A DNA stretch of 64,000 nucleotides from Arenibacter sp. 6A1 (lineage in GTDB: Bacteria; Bacteroidota; Bacteroidia; Flavobacteriales; Flavobacteriaceae), in NCBI RefSeq assembly GCF_012272855.1, contig NZ_JAAXCQ010000016.1, positions 46,877 through 110,876 of the forward strand. Reading direction: 5' to 3'. Position numbers and translations under genes: made by a program. The number at the start of each line of letters is the position of its first letter. Positions within the stretch are counted from its first letter, which is position 1. Shown piece by piece: positions 8,890 through 16,601 of this stretch. The notes beneath the pieces are model-generated. The model did no database searches, was not told where the DNA came from, and was given only the letters and a program-made list of their open reading frames with translations.

Positions 8890-8979
8890 ATTAAATTGGT
8901 GGGTTATAGAGCTGTTTACTCCTTTGGGGACGTATTCGCCAAAAAAGTAAACAGCGGTTGTTTTAAATGTTATTTAGGA

Positions 8980-10293
8980 TTAGATGAATTTAGTTTTACC
9001 GGGAATGGCCACTGGTGGAGTAGGCCATTTTAAATTCCAATTGTAGTCCTCTATTTTGGGGCCGAGGTTTTCTTTGGAATTAAAGGCTTGATCCCAGGTG
9101 AGGGTTTGGCCGGTGTAAGCAACCATACGTGCCCAAATGGCCAACATGGTACTCTTAGACATCCATTCCCCATCGTTCATAGGCTGCCCGTTTCGGATGG
9201 AGGCAAATAGCTCATCGTGCTCTGTCTGGAACATATTATTCCTTTCCCCGTCATAGGTATAGTTGTTCTTACCGGTGATTTCATATCTGCGTCCAATATG
9301 GGTTATAGAAGAGCCTTCGGTACCTAGGACCTCTACGCTGTTCCTATGGGAGGTGTTGTTTTGTTGCCTGGTAAAGTGGTAGGCCTTGGCCCCGTTTTCA
9401 TATTCGAACTCTACCGCAAAATGATCGTATATATTTCCATACTTACTATCTACCCGTACTTGTCGGCCTCCAGTTCCAGTGGCACTTACGGGCATTTTAT
9501 CTCCCATAACCCAAGACATCATATCTAGGCTATGTACTGCTTGTTCCACTACTATATCGCCCGATAGCCAATTGTAGTAATACCAGTTGCGCATTTCGTA
9601 GGTCATATCCGTCCAATCTGGCTGACGGTCCTTATACCATGCCTCGCCTCCATGACGAAAGGTAGTAACGGTTCTGATGTCCCCAATCTGACCATCTAGG
9701 ACACGTCCAAAGATTTCCCTGTTGGGATAGTCATATCGAAAACAAAAACCTGACACCAGGGAAAGGCCCTTTTCCTTAGCTTTTTTGGCGGCGGCCAATA
9801 CTTTATGTATTCCGGGTGCATCTACGGCAACGGGTTTTTCGCAAAATACATGTTTCCCTGCTTCTACCGCAGCATTTAGATGGTCTGGTCTAAAGGCCGG
9901 TGGAGTGGTAAGTAATACCACATCCACGCCCGAATCTATTACTTTTTGGTAGGCGTCAAATCCTATGAATTTATTTTCTGGAGCAACCTTTACCTTGTTT
10001 CCCATGGCTTTCTGCAATTCCCTATGTGCCAAATTCAATTGGTCTTCAAACACATCGCCCATGGCGTAGAGAATTACGTTTGGATCTGCTTGTAAGGCTT
10101 GGGCGGCAGCACCGGTACCACGACCACCACAGCCAATTAAACCCACTTTTAGGGTGGAGTCTTTATATAGGCTATTGGCGCCAAAGGTGAGTGCTGGCGT
10201 TACTAAGGATCCCCCGAGCAGGGCAATGCCAGATTTTTTGATGAAGTCTCTTCTTCCCGATGGAAAAGGGGGGTAGATTTTATGATTTCCCAT
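8980..10293 (-). CDS. Tat-exported Gfo/Idh/MocA family oxidoreductase
   Basis: A 437-residue NAD(P)-dependent oxidoreductase. The N-terminus carries a twin-arginine signal (GRRDFIKKSGIALLGG) and so is predicted to be exported folded with its cofactor bound. The Rossmann motif VGLIGCGGRGTGAA lies near residues 50-63 and the catalytic EKP motif in HVFCEKPVAVD near residue 153. The C-terminal alpha/beta domain includes GGEAWYKDRQPDWTDM and a WYYYNWLSGDIVVEQAVHSLD segment typical of the subgroup found next to DUF1080. It is 90 bases upstream of the DUF1080 gene and probably co-transcribed. The substrate is likely a glycoside or keto-glycoside, by inference. Confidence 0.9.
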   Translation of the reverse strand: MGNHKIYPPFPSGRRDFIKKSGIALLGGSLVTPALTFGANSLYKDSTLKVGLIGCGGRGTGAAAQALQADPNVILYAMGDVFEDQLNLAHRELQKAMGNKVKVAPENKFIGFDAYQKVIDSGVDVVLLTTPPAFRPDHLNAAVEAGKHVFCEKPVAVDAPGIHKVLAAAKKAKEKGLSLVSGFCFRYDYPNREIFGRVLDGQIGDIRTVTTFRHGGEAWYKDRQPDWTDMTYEMRNWYYYNWLSGDIVVEQAVHSLDMMSWVMGDKMPVSATGTGGRQVRVDSKYGNIYDHFAVEFEYENGAKAYHFTRQQNNTSHRNSVEVLGTEGSSITHIGRRYEITGKNNYTYDGERNNMFQTEHDELFASIRNGQPMNDGEWMSKSTMLAIWARMVAYTGQTLTWDQAFNSKENLGPKIEDYNWNLKWPTPPVAIPGKTKFI

Positions 10294-10478
10294 AGTATTT
10301 TATGAGTTTGCTATGATAGGGTTAAATGAAACATATAAAATAGTAATTATTTTCTATTCTTTAAAAGAGGAAGGACAAAAAACTTTAAGAATTGGCATTG
10401 CTGCCTGCTTCTAAAAAAGCTGCTACTTAAAAAAGGAGTGTGTTTATCCGGGGTCTAACCCATATCCAAGATATATAA

Positions 10479-10787
10479 CTACATTAAAAGGCAATCCGTA
10501 GTGTCTGCTACGATATGGATTACCAAGGCCAATCCGAATATCCTGGTTTTTTTGGGGATTAACATCACTACATACAAAGCAATTGCCCAGTAGGTGTGTA
10601 GGGGGTGAAAATTAATGCTGCATCGATTCGGATCAAATAGGGGGTCGGCCAATACATGGTCAATATCTATGATTATACCTGCCAATAAAATGGCGATCAC
10701 AGTGAAACGATGTTTTTTATAGAAAAGAAGTCCTATAATGATAGGAACAATAAAGTGTATCCCATAATGGACGCAAAACCTAAGCAT
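10479..10787 (-). CDS. DUF6122-type small membrane protein
   Basis: A 102-residue protein with about four membrane helices (HFIVPIIIGLLFY; FTVIAILLAGIIIDIDHVL; WAIALYVVMLI; IFGLALVIHIVADTTD). It has conserved histidines and acidic residues (IDIDHVLADPLFDPNRCSINFHPLHTYW), which look like a metal or phosphate-binding site within the membrane, similar to small membrane-bound hydrolases, but no activity is established. Its ATG overlaps the end of the WbqC gene by eight bases, showing co-translation with it. It is the last gene of the long leftward operon that starts at parA. Confidence 0.75.
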   Translation of the reverse strand: MLRFCVHYGIHFIVPIIIGLLFYKKHRFTVIAILLAGIIIDIDHVLADPLFDPNRCSINFHPLHTYWAIALYVVMLIPKKTRIFGLALVIHIVADTTDCLLM

Positions 10788-11412
10788 TTAAATAGGTTAG
10801 GTTTATGCTTTTAAGGTAAGAAAGCGTGTTGGGGCCTTCGTTAAAAAGCAAGTCTAATATGCTAAGGTTCTTTATAAAATGGTGTCGGTCATCAAATACC
10901 TGTACATACTCAGGTTGTTCTAGTGCTACTTCTTTTTTGGATAAGATTAAAAATCTTCCGTCCTTATCCGGAGTCAAATCTTTTTTAAATTCCGAAGTTC
11001 TTGTCGTAGGCATCTTTATCTGAAGGCAATCGCAAACGGTCGCTATAGTGGCTAAATTATACTCCATCAAAGAGTCGTATTCATTTTCAAAGAGGGGCGC
11101 TAGTTCATCTTCGTAGAACTCAAAGAAAGGGGAAGTTCTATAGGCTGTTTGCAAGGTGCGCCAATGTTGTCTTTGCCATTGATAAGAATTATCGATCTTA
11201 AGTTCTGAATACTTTTGCTTACCACTAGTTTTTTTCTCGTGTTTTATGGGGATATTAAGCATATGCATGCCAATGTCCGTGGCAATATAGCAGCGGTTTC
11301 GGAAGGTTTGTTTTTGATAATTATCATGAACCTCCCAACAAATATTGTTCTGAACAATAGCGGCGAAATTAGCGATGTTAAGAAAGTAACCAGGGTGAAG
11401 GACAAGTGTCAT
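10780..11412 (-). CDS. WbqC family protein
   Basis: A 210-residue cytoplasmic protein. The start LHPGYFLNIANFAAIVQ and the block RNRCYIATDIGMHMLNIPI match the WbqC family (named from an O-antigen cluster; activity not firmly known), as does the WQRQHWRTLQTAYRTSPFFEFYEDEL segment near residues 78-103. Placement between lepB and a DUF6122 protein is typical of Bacteroidota. Two hairpins separate it from lepB, so its expression may be partly uncoupled from the upstream operon. The chosen ATG gives the conserved N-terminal strand. Confidence 0.8.
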   Translation of the reverse strand: MTLVLHPGYFLNIANFAAIVQNNICWEVHDNYQKQTFRNRCYIATDIGMHMLNIPIKHEKKTSGKQKYSELKIDNSYQWQRQHWRTLQTAYRTSPFFEFYEDELAPLFENEYDSLMEYNLATIATVCDCLQIKMPTTRTSEFKKDLTPDKDGRFLILSKKEVALEQPEYVQVFDDRHHFIKNLSILDLLFNEGPNTLSYLKSINLTYLNA

Positions 11413-11492
11413 GGTTGTGATTAAATCTTATTAATACGAATGTTTTATAGGGGTATTTTGAGACCGTTCCCAAAACCGGTTCAAGAAGCAAA

Positions 11493-11524
11493 GGATAGTA
11501 GTTTAGTGTATCAAGCTACTATCC
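11493..11524. terminator. hairpin in lepB-WbqC gap (distal)
   Basis: Perfect 9-base inverted repeat GGATAGTAG / CTACTATCC with a 14-base loop, in the 176-base gap between lepB and the WbqC gene. Possible terminator or processing site. Confidence 0.4.
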
Positions 11525-11543
11525 CATGCATGATGTTGTTCTG

Positions 11544-11572
11544 CGGCTTCCGTTTACTATAAATGGAAGCCG
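11544..11572 (-). terminator. hairpin just after lepB
   Basis: CGGCTTCC / GGAAGCCG, extended through a G-T pair and TTTA/TAAA to a 13-pair stem closed by a three-base loop, 17 bases after the lepB stop. It is strong enough to be a terminator or attenuator. On the minus strand no clear T tract follows. Confidence 0.5.
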
Positions 11573-11588
11573 TTATTTGACTCTAACT

Positions 11589-13328
11589 TTATTGGTCTTC
11601 TGTTTTCGCTTGTTTCTTTTTTCTAAAATAATCAAAGGCAAACCAAGCTCCTAGGGCAATTAAAAAGTATTTAAAATAAGAGACTGGTTCTCCATCGCCA
11701 CCAACAGTGGTGAAAACCCTATCCCATCTAATTTTCCAATTGCTTAGGCCGTCATTAATGCCGTCTACGCTCATCCAAATAAAAACAGGAGTACCTACGA
11801 CATGGTCTTCGGGAACATAGCCCCAATAGCGGCTATCTTCTGAACGATGTCTGTTATCTCCCATCATCCAATAATAGTCTTGTTTGAAGGTGTAGCTGTT
11901 TGCCACTTCCCCGTTGATAAGTATCTGGTTTCCATTTACCACAAGGTCGTTTCCTTCGTATTCCTTAATTATTTTTTCATATAAAGGAAGTACTTCTAGG
12001 TTTAGAGGAACCGTTTTTCCTTCTTCCGGGATGTAAATGGTTTTCATATTGTCCGAAGTTCCTGCATAGGCGGCATTTTGAGGGAATACATCCGTATGGG
12101 GAATGGTGTAAGCGAACTTTTTTATGTCAGTTATACCGGCCTTTCCGGTATAATTTTTAGCTTCTTCTTCTGTTAAATTAAAAAGAGCCATATTTTTTAC
12201 TTCTTCGGCCTTTAGGAAATTCACAACCTTTTGGTTGCTGATATTACCAGTATAATAGGTATAGGCGCTATCAGAGCTAATCTTGTCTAAATGCATGGCA
12301 TTAATAACCTCTTGGGCACGATCCTGTTCCAGAGAACTTGCTGGGACACGTATCACGTTTCCAGATACATTTTCCCTGCCTAGAAGGTCTATGGAGGCAG
12401 TAGTGAATTGATCGGCCACTGTTACCGTATGTAAAAATTGCGGTTTTGCCCTATAGGGAAGCACCGTTTTTTTGCCATTGATATGAACATAACCATCGAT
12501 AATAGAAAGGGAATCGCCAGGGACTCCAACACATCGTTTAACGTAGTTCGATTTTTTGTCTATTGGTTTTCTTACCCCTGCCTGCTTTTTAAAGAATTGG
12601 TATACCGTATCGGCAGGCCAACTGAAGACCACAATATCATTTCTTTTGATTTTTTTAAAACCAGGAAGTCTTAAATATGGCAGCTGTAATTTGTTCCAGA
12701 TCGAAGTTTTGTAGGTAGCCGGATCTACATCGGCGATATAAGATCTTGATTTAAAAACAGGTAAGGTATCGTGTACCATGGGCGCTGCAACGGTAGTCAT
12801 TGGGACACGGGCACCGTAATGAAATTTACTTACAAATAGGAAATCGCCAACAAGTAAAGTCTTCTCTAATGAAGATGTTGGGATTACAAAGGGCTGAATT
12901 AAATAGGTATGTACCAAGGTAGCTGCAACAATGGCAAATACGATGGAGCTTACCCATTCCCCAATAGCTGTTCTTGGATGAAGATCCCTGTTTTCGACAT
13001 ATTTTACGTCTAAAAAGTAATTTACATAATAGATATATAAACCAAAGGTTAATAGTACTAGCCAAGTATCAACTAAGGAATTTTTGCCAAAACTACGGAT
13101 GGTTTCTACCCATATCACAGGAAACATTAACAAATTGATGATGGGTATGAAAAGTAATAGAACCCACCATTTTGGCCTGCCAATAATTTTCATTAGAATA
13201 ATGGCGTTATACACGGGTATGGCAGCTTCCCATGCTTTTCTTCCTGCCTTTACATAAAGTTTCCAAGTTCCCAAAAAATGTATAACTTGGATAATAAGAA
13301 TAAAAATAATCCACTGTGTACCGTTCAT
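11589..13328 (-). CDS. lepB: signal peptidase I, long Bacteroidota form
   Basis: Removes signal peptides from exported proteins at the outer face of the inner membrane. Two or three helices span residues 1-110 (absent from E. coli-type enzymes at this length), followed by a final anchor near residues 125-145. The catalytic Ser is S153 in PTSSLEKTLLVGD, and the general-base Lys is K264 in NYVKRCVGVPGD. The box GDNRHRSEDSRYWGYVPED lies near residue 495, and a C-terminal helix ends the protein. At 579 residues it is much longer than the proteobacterial enzyme because of a large insertion between the Lys region and the GDNR box, which is usual in this phylum. It is 82 bases downstream of dapB in the parAB operon. 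Confidence 0.95.
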   Translation of the reverse strand: MNGTQWIIFILIIQVIHFLGTWKLYVKAGRKAWEAAIPVYNAIILMKIIGRPKWWVLLLFIPIINLLMFPVIWVETIRSFGKNSLVDTWLVLLTFGLYIYYVNYFLDVKYVENRDLHPRTAIGEWVSSIVFAIVAATLVHTYLIQPFVIPTSSLEKTLLVGDFLFVSKFHYGARVPMTTVAAPMVHDTLPVFKSRSYIADVDPATYKTSIWNKLQLPYLRLPGFKKIKRNDIVVFSWPADTVYQFFKKQAGVRKPIDKKSNYVKRCVGVPGDSLSIIDGYVHINGKKTVLPYRAKPQFLHTVTVADQFTTASIDLLGRENVSGNVIRVPASSLEQDRAQEVINAMHLDKISSDSAYTYYTGNISNQKVVNFLKAEEVKNMALFNLTEEEAKNYTGKAGITDIKKFAYTIPHTDVFPQNAAYAGTSDNMKTIYIPEEGKTVPLNLEVLPLYEKIIKEYEGNDLVVNGNQILINGEVANSYTFKQDYYWMMGDNRHRSEDSRYWGYVPEDHVVGTPVFIWMSVDGINDGLSNWKIRWDRVFTTVGGDGEPVSYFKYFLIALGAWFAFDYFRKKKQAKTEDQ

Positions 13329-13410
13329 AATCTATTGGTGTTGATTAATGATGAAGGGATCTTAATCCCGCCATAGTTAAGTCTTAGCTGTCTTGTTTTT
13401 GTTACGTTCC

Positions 13411-14112
13411 TTAACTTAGGTTTAACACATCTTTCATGGTAAAAACGCCTTTTTTACCGACAATCCACTCGGCTGCAACAACGGCACCAAGTGCAAATCC
13501 TTCCCGGTTATGGGCGGTGTGCTTAATTTCAATCGAATCAACTGCACTATCATAAGATACGGTATGGGTTCCCGGAACATCGGCAATACGTTTGGCTGTA
13601 ATGGCAATTTCGTTCTCTTTTGCCGTATCCAATTGCCACCCGGAGTAATCTGTTTCTTCAATAATCCCTTCTGCCAAAGTTATTGCAGTACCACTAGGGG
13701 CGTCTAGTTTTTGGGTATGGTGAATTTCTTCCATACTTACATTGTACTCTTTAAGTTGCTTCATCATTTTGGCTAAATGTGAATTTAGTTCAAAAAATAA
13801 ATTCACACCAAGACTATAGTTAGAGGCATAAATGAAGGCACCATTTTTTTCTTTACAAAGGCTTACTGCCTTGTCGTAATCTTTTAACCATCCGGTAGTT
13901 CCGCAAATGATAGGAATATTGTGTTCCAAACAACTTTTAATGTTGGAAAAAGCGGCATTGGGCATACTAAAATCGATGGCAACATCTATTTTTGAGTAGT
14001 CGATATCTGTGGTATCCAAATCAATTTTTTCTACAATGGTATGGTTTCTGTTTAGGGCGATTTGTTCAATCATTTTTCCCATTTTCCCATAGCCAAACAA
14101 AGCAATATTCAT
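13411..14112 (-). CDS. dapB: 4-hydroxy-tetrahydrodipicolinate reductase
   Basis: Catalyses the NAD(P)H-dependent reduction step of the diaminopimelate/lysine pathway. The 233-residue length is slightly short but normal for Bacteroidota. The nucleotide-binding loop FGYGKMGKMIE is at the very N-terminus, ICGTTGW near residue 70, ASNYSLGVNLFF near 97, and the catalytic EIHHTQKLDAPSGTA near residue 130. The C-terminus HNREGFALGAVVAAEWIVGKKGVFTMKDVL is complete. The product feeds peptidoglycan cross-links and lysine. It sits three bases after the DUF5683 gene within the parAB-lepB operon. Confidence 0.96.
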   Translation of the reverse strand: MNIALFGYGKMGKMIEQIALNRNHTIVEKIDLDTTDIDYSKIDVAIDFSMPNAAFSNIKSCLEHNIPIICGTTGWLKDYDKAVSLCKEKNGAFIYASNYSLGVNLFFELNSHLAKMMKQLKEYNVSMEEIHHTQKLDAPSGTAITLAEGIIEETDYSGWQLDTAKENEIAITAKRIADVPGTHTVSYDSAVDSIEIKHTAHNREGFALGAVVAAEWIVGKKGVFTMKDVLNLS

Positions 14113-14115
14113 AAA

Positions 14116-14763
14116 TTAAAACTTAATGGTTAGAGCCAAACCGTAAACTGGATTGGCGGTAATTTTATTTATATCCAAATATGGCCTAAAATCCATACTT
14201 AGGTTGTCATCTACATTAAATTGTTTTAAATGAGCGTCGACATTGGCGTCTACTATATTTAAAACATACATCCCTATAGTGGCTAAAAGCCACAAATCTC
14301 TATCGTTCTGATATCTTTCTTGGGCATCTTCCAAGGCCTTATCAGAAAAATCGGGGGCCGACCCAGGAGGGTTTGGACTGCCTAAATCGTAAAATTCGTC
14401 ATCGGTAAATCCGGCTTGCCTACGTTTAAAAGCCGTACGAAAGCGATCATAGAGATCGTCATTGTACATATAGGCATATACTCCGGTGCCTATGGCAGCA
14501 AATACAATGGGGGTTTTCCAGTAACGTTTGTTGTAAATTTGTCCAAGACCGGGAAAAACAGCGGAATAAAAAGCAGCTTTACTAGGAGCCAAGGGGTTAA
14601 TACCTCTTTTTTTTATGGAAAGGGTGTCTATGACAGTGATGCCTTCTTTTTTAAGAGAAGTCTTAATAGAGTCCGAGGGTTGAGATTTCTTCTTGTCGTC
14701 TTGAGCTGTGCCAAGAACTACAAAAAAACAAAGAAACACCCATGATACAAGAGTTTTATTCAC
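14116..14763 (-). CDS. DUF5683 membrane protein
   Basis: A 215-residue protein with a signal peptide (LVSWVFLCFFVVLGTAQ), a low-complexity linker to about residue 50, and the DUF5683 core LAPSKAAFYSAVFPGLGQIYNKRYWKTP followed by a hydrophobic helix (IVFAAIGTGVYAYMY) and a second one (LLATIGMYVLNIVDANVDAHL). The C-terminal strand (NPVYGLALTIKF) looks like the end of an outer-membrane-type or beta structure. It overlaps parB by eight bases and is followed by dapB, the usual Bacteroidota order. Function unknown; the conserved linkage to parB and lepB hints at a role in cell envelope or division, which is inference. Confidence 0.8.
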   Translation of the reverse strand: MNKTLVSWVFLCFFVVLGTAQDDKKKSQPSDSIKTSLKKEGITVIDTLSIKKRGINPLAPSKAAFYSAVFPGLGQIYNKRYWKTPIVFAAIGTGVYAYMYNDDLYDRFRTAFKRRQAGFTDDEFYDLGSPNPPGSAPDFSDKALEDAQERYQNDRDLWLLATIGMYVLNIVDANVDAHLKQFNVDDNLSMDFRPYLDINKITANPVYGLALTIKF

Positions 14764-15679
14764 CTGTGATCAATTTTTTTAATCGACTAAATTCTTCCTT
14801 AGAATTAAAGGCAATAGTAATTTTACCTTTTCCTTTTTCCGAAGCTTTAATATCTACTTTGGTTGATAGGTAGTTCGAAAAAGAACCAAGATTTTCTTTA
14901 ATAAATTCTGGCTGAAGGTTTGGCTTTTTTTGGACTGGAGGAATATTTGCTCCAGCATCGCCGTTTAGTATTCTTTCTTGATATTCCTTAACAGCTTTTT
15001 CTGTATCTCTAACCGAAAGGTTTTCGCCTACGATTTTCTCATAGAGTGCTAATTGGTCTTTTTGCTTCTCTATATTTACCAAAGCCCTTCCGTGGCCCAT
15101 AGAAACAAAACCATCGCGAATACCGGTCTGAATAATAGGGTCTAACCGTAGTAAGCGAAGGTAGTTGGTGATGGTTGAGCGTTTTTTTCCGACTCTTTCG
15201 CTCATTTTTTCCTGAGTCAATTGAATTTCATCAATTAACCTTTGGTATGATAAAGCTATCTCTATAGGGTCTAGATCTTGTCGTTGGATATTTTCTACCA
15301 AGGCCATTTCCAAGGACTCTTGGTCGTTGGCAATACGGATATAAGCCGGAATGGTTTCTAAACCGATCAGTTTGGAGGCCCTAAAACGTCGTTCCCCAGA
15401 AACTAACTGATAGCTATTAAAATCGAGTTTTCTGACCGTAATGGGCTGAATAACCCCTAGTTCCTTAATGGAAGAGGCCAGTTCTTGCAGTGCTTCATCG
15501 TTAAAATTGGAACGTGGTTGGAAAGGGTTTACTGAGATGCTTTCCAGATCTAATTCTACAATATTGCCAACTACTTTATCGGCATTTTTGTCGGATACCG
15601 ATTGTATATCATTGTTAGGGTCTTTTAATAAGGCCGATAGGCCTCGTCCTAGTGCTTGTTTTTTGATTGCTTTCGCCAT
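14756..15679 (-). CDS. parB: chromosome partitioning protein ParB
   Basis: ParB binds parS centromere sites and spreads as a CTP-dependent clamp. In 307 residues one sees the N-terminal LGRGLSALL motif, the ParB/Srx CTP-binding domain (ISVNPFQPRSNF, then LVSGERRFRASKLIG near residue 92-106), VENIQRQDLDPIEIA, and the HTH region TQEKMSERVGKKRSTITNYLRLLRL near residue 155-180. The C-terminal dimerisation segment is short and Lys-rich. Its start overlaps the parA stop by one base. No parS-like palindrome (TGTTNCACGTGNAACA type) was seen in the neighbouring intergenic regions. Confidence 0.95.
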   Translation of the reverse strand: MAKAIKKQALGRGLSALLKDPNNDIQSVSDKNADKVVGNIVELDLESISVNPFQPRSNFNDEALQELASSIKELGVIQPITVRKLDFNSYQLVSGERRFRASKLIGLETIPAYIRIANDQESLEMALVENIQRQDLDPIEIALSYQRLIDEIQLTQEKMSERVGKKRSTITNYLRLLRLDPIIQTGIRDGFVSMGHGRALVNIEKQKDQLALYEKIVGENLSVRDTEKAVKEYQERILNGDAGANIPPVQKKPNLQPEFIKENLGSFSNYLSTKVDIKASEKGKGKITIAFNSKEEFSRLKKLITGE

Positions 15680-16452
15680 TATACTGTTTCCTTGTTTTTC
15701 ACTACAACTTCATGGGCCAAATTTAGGTAATTGGCGGCTCCTTTACTACTGGCGTCGTATTTAATAATGCTTTCTCCGTAACTAGGGGCTTCGCTAAGTC
15801 TAACATTTCGTTGAATGATAGTGTCGAAGACCATTTCGGAAAAATGGTTTTTTACTTCTTCCACCACCTGATTTGATAATCGTAGTCTAGAATCGTACAT
15901 GGTGAGTACCATGCCCTCTATATCTAAGTCTGGGTTATGGATTTTTTGAACACTTTTAATAGTGTTTAATAACTTGCCCAATCCTTCCAAGGCAAAATAT
16001 TCGCACTGAATAGGGATCATGACAGAGTCTGCCGATGTTAAGGCATTAAGGGTCAGAAGCCCTAGAGAAGGAGCACAGTCTATAAGAATATAGTCGTAAT
16101 CGTTTTTCAGGTCTCTTATTGCTTTTTTCATCATATACTCCCTTTCGTCCTGATCTACAAGTTCTATTTCAATAGCAACAAGATCAATGTGGGCAGGAAT
16201 AAGGTCGACATTAGGAGAAGAGGTTTTTACAATCATTTCCTTGGCAGCTTTGGTATGCTCCAAAAGTTGATAGGTGCCATACGCTACACTTTCGACATCG
16301 ATACCTAAGCCAGAAGTGGCATTTGCTTGTGGATCAGCATCAATAAGTAATACTTTTTTTTCCAAAACCCCCAAAGAGGCAGCCAAGTTTACCGAAGTAG
16401 TAGTTTTTCCTACCCCTCCTTTTTGATTCGCAATAGCAATTATTTTGCCCAT
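15679..16452 (-). CDS. parA: chromosome partitioning ATPase ParA (Soj-type)
   Basis: A 257-residue deviant Walker-A ATPase that moves ParB-DNA complexes along the nucleoid. The motif KGGVGKTTTSVNLAASLG is at residues 10-27, the Walker A' region DADPQANATSGLG near residue 39, and IDCAPSLGLLTLNAL near residue 124. RLSEAPSYGESIIKYDASSKGA near the C-terminus is typical of chromosomal ParA. It heads the conserved leftward string parA-parB-DUF5683-dapB-lepB. A tandem imperfect repeat lies 55-118 bases upstream of its start and may be part of its control region. Confidence 0.96.
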   Translation of the reverse strand: MGKIIAIANQKGGVGKTTTSVNLAASLGVLEKKVLLIDADPQANATSGLGIDVESVAYGTYQLLEHTKAAKEMIVKTSSPNVDLIPAHIDLVAIEIELVDQDEREYMMKKAIRDLKNDYDYILIDCAPSLGLLTLNALTSADSVMIPIQCEYFALEGLGKLLNTIKSVQKIHNPDLDIEGMVLTMYDSRLRLSNQVVEEVKNHFSEMVFDTIIQRNVRLSEAPSYGESIIKYDASSKGAANYLNLAHEVVVKNKETV

Positions 16453-16506
16453 TTTCCTAGTAAGTTAGAGGGTAAAAATACAATTATTTATGGTGTTATA
16501 AAATGT

Positions 16507-16570
16507 AATTTGTTAACACAAAGTGAATAACTTAAGGTATAATTTGTTAAATAAAGTTAATAACTAAAGG
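16507..16570. repeat. tandem imperfect 30-31 base direct repeat upstream of parA
   Basis: Two adjacent AT-rich units, 16507-16537 and 16541-16570, each run AATTTGTTAA, then (A)AAAGT, then AATAACT, then AAGG, with a few substitutions and a one-base length difference. They lie in the 149-base gap between parA and the mutase gene that ends to its left. They could be operator or protein-binding repeats. Confidence 0.65.
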
Positions 16571-16601
16571 TGGTCGCGAACAATAAATGATTATAGGGGG
16601 C

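Noticed and set aside
16453..16601. Chromosome origin or parS near parAB
   Set aside because: No parS palindrome, DnaA-box cluster or dnaA/gidA neighbour is visible; only the tandem repeat is supported.
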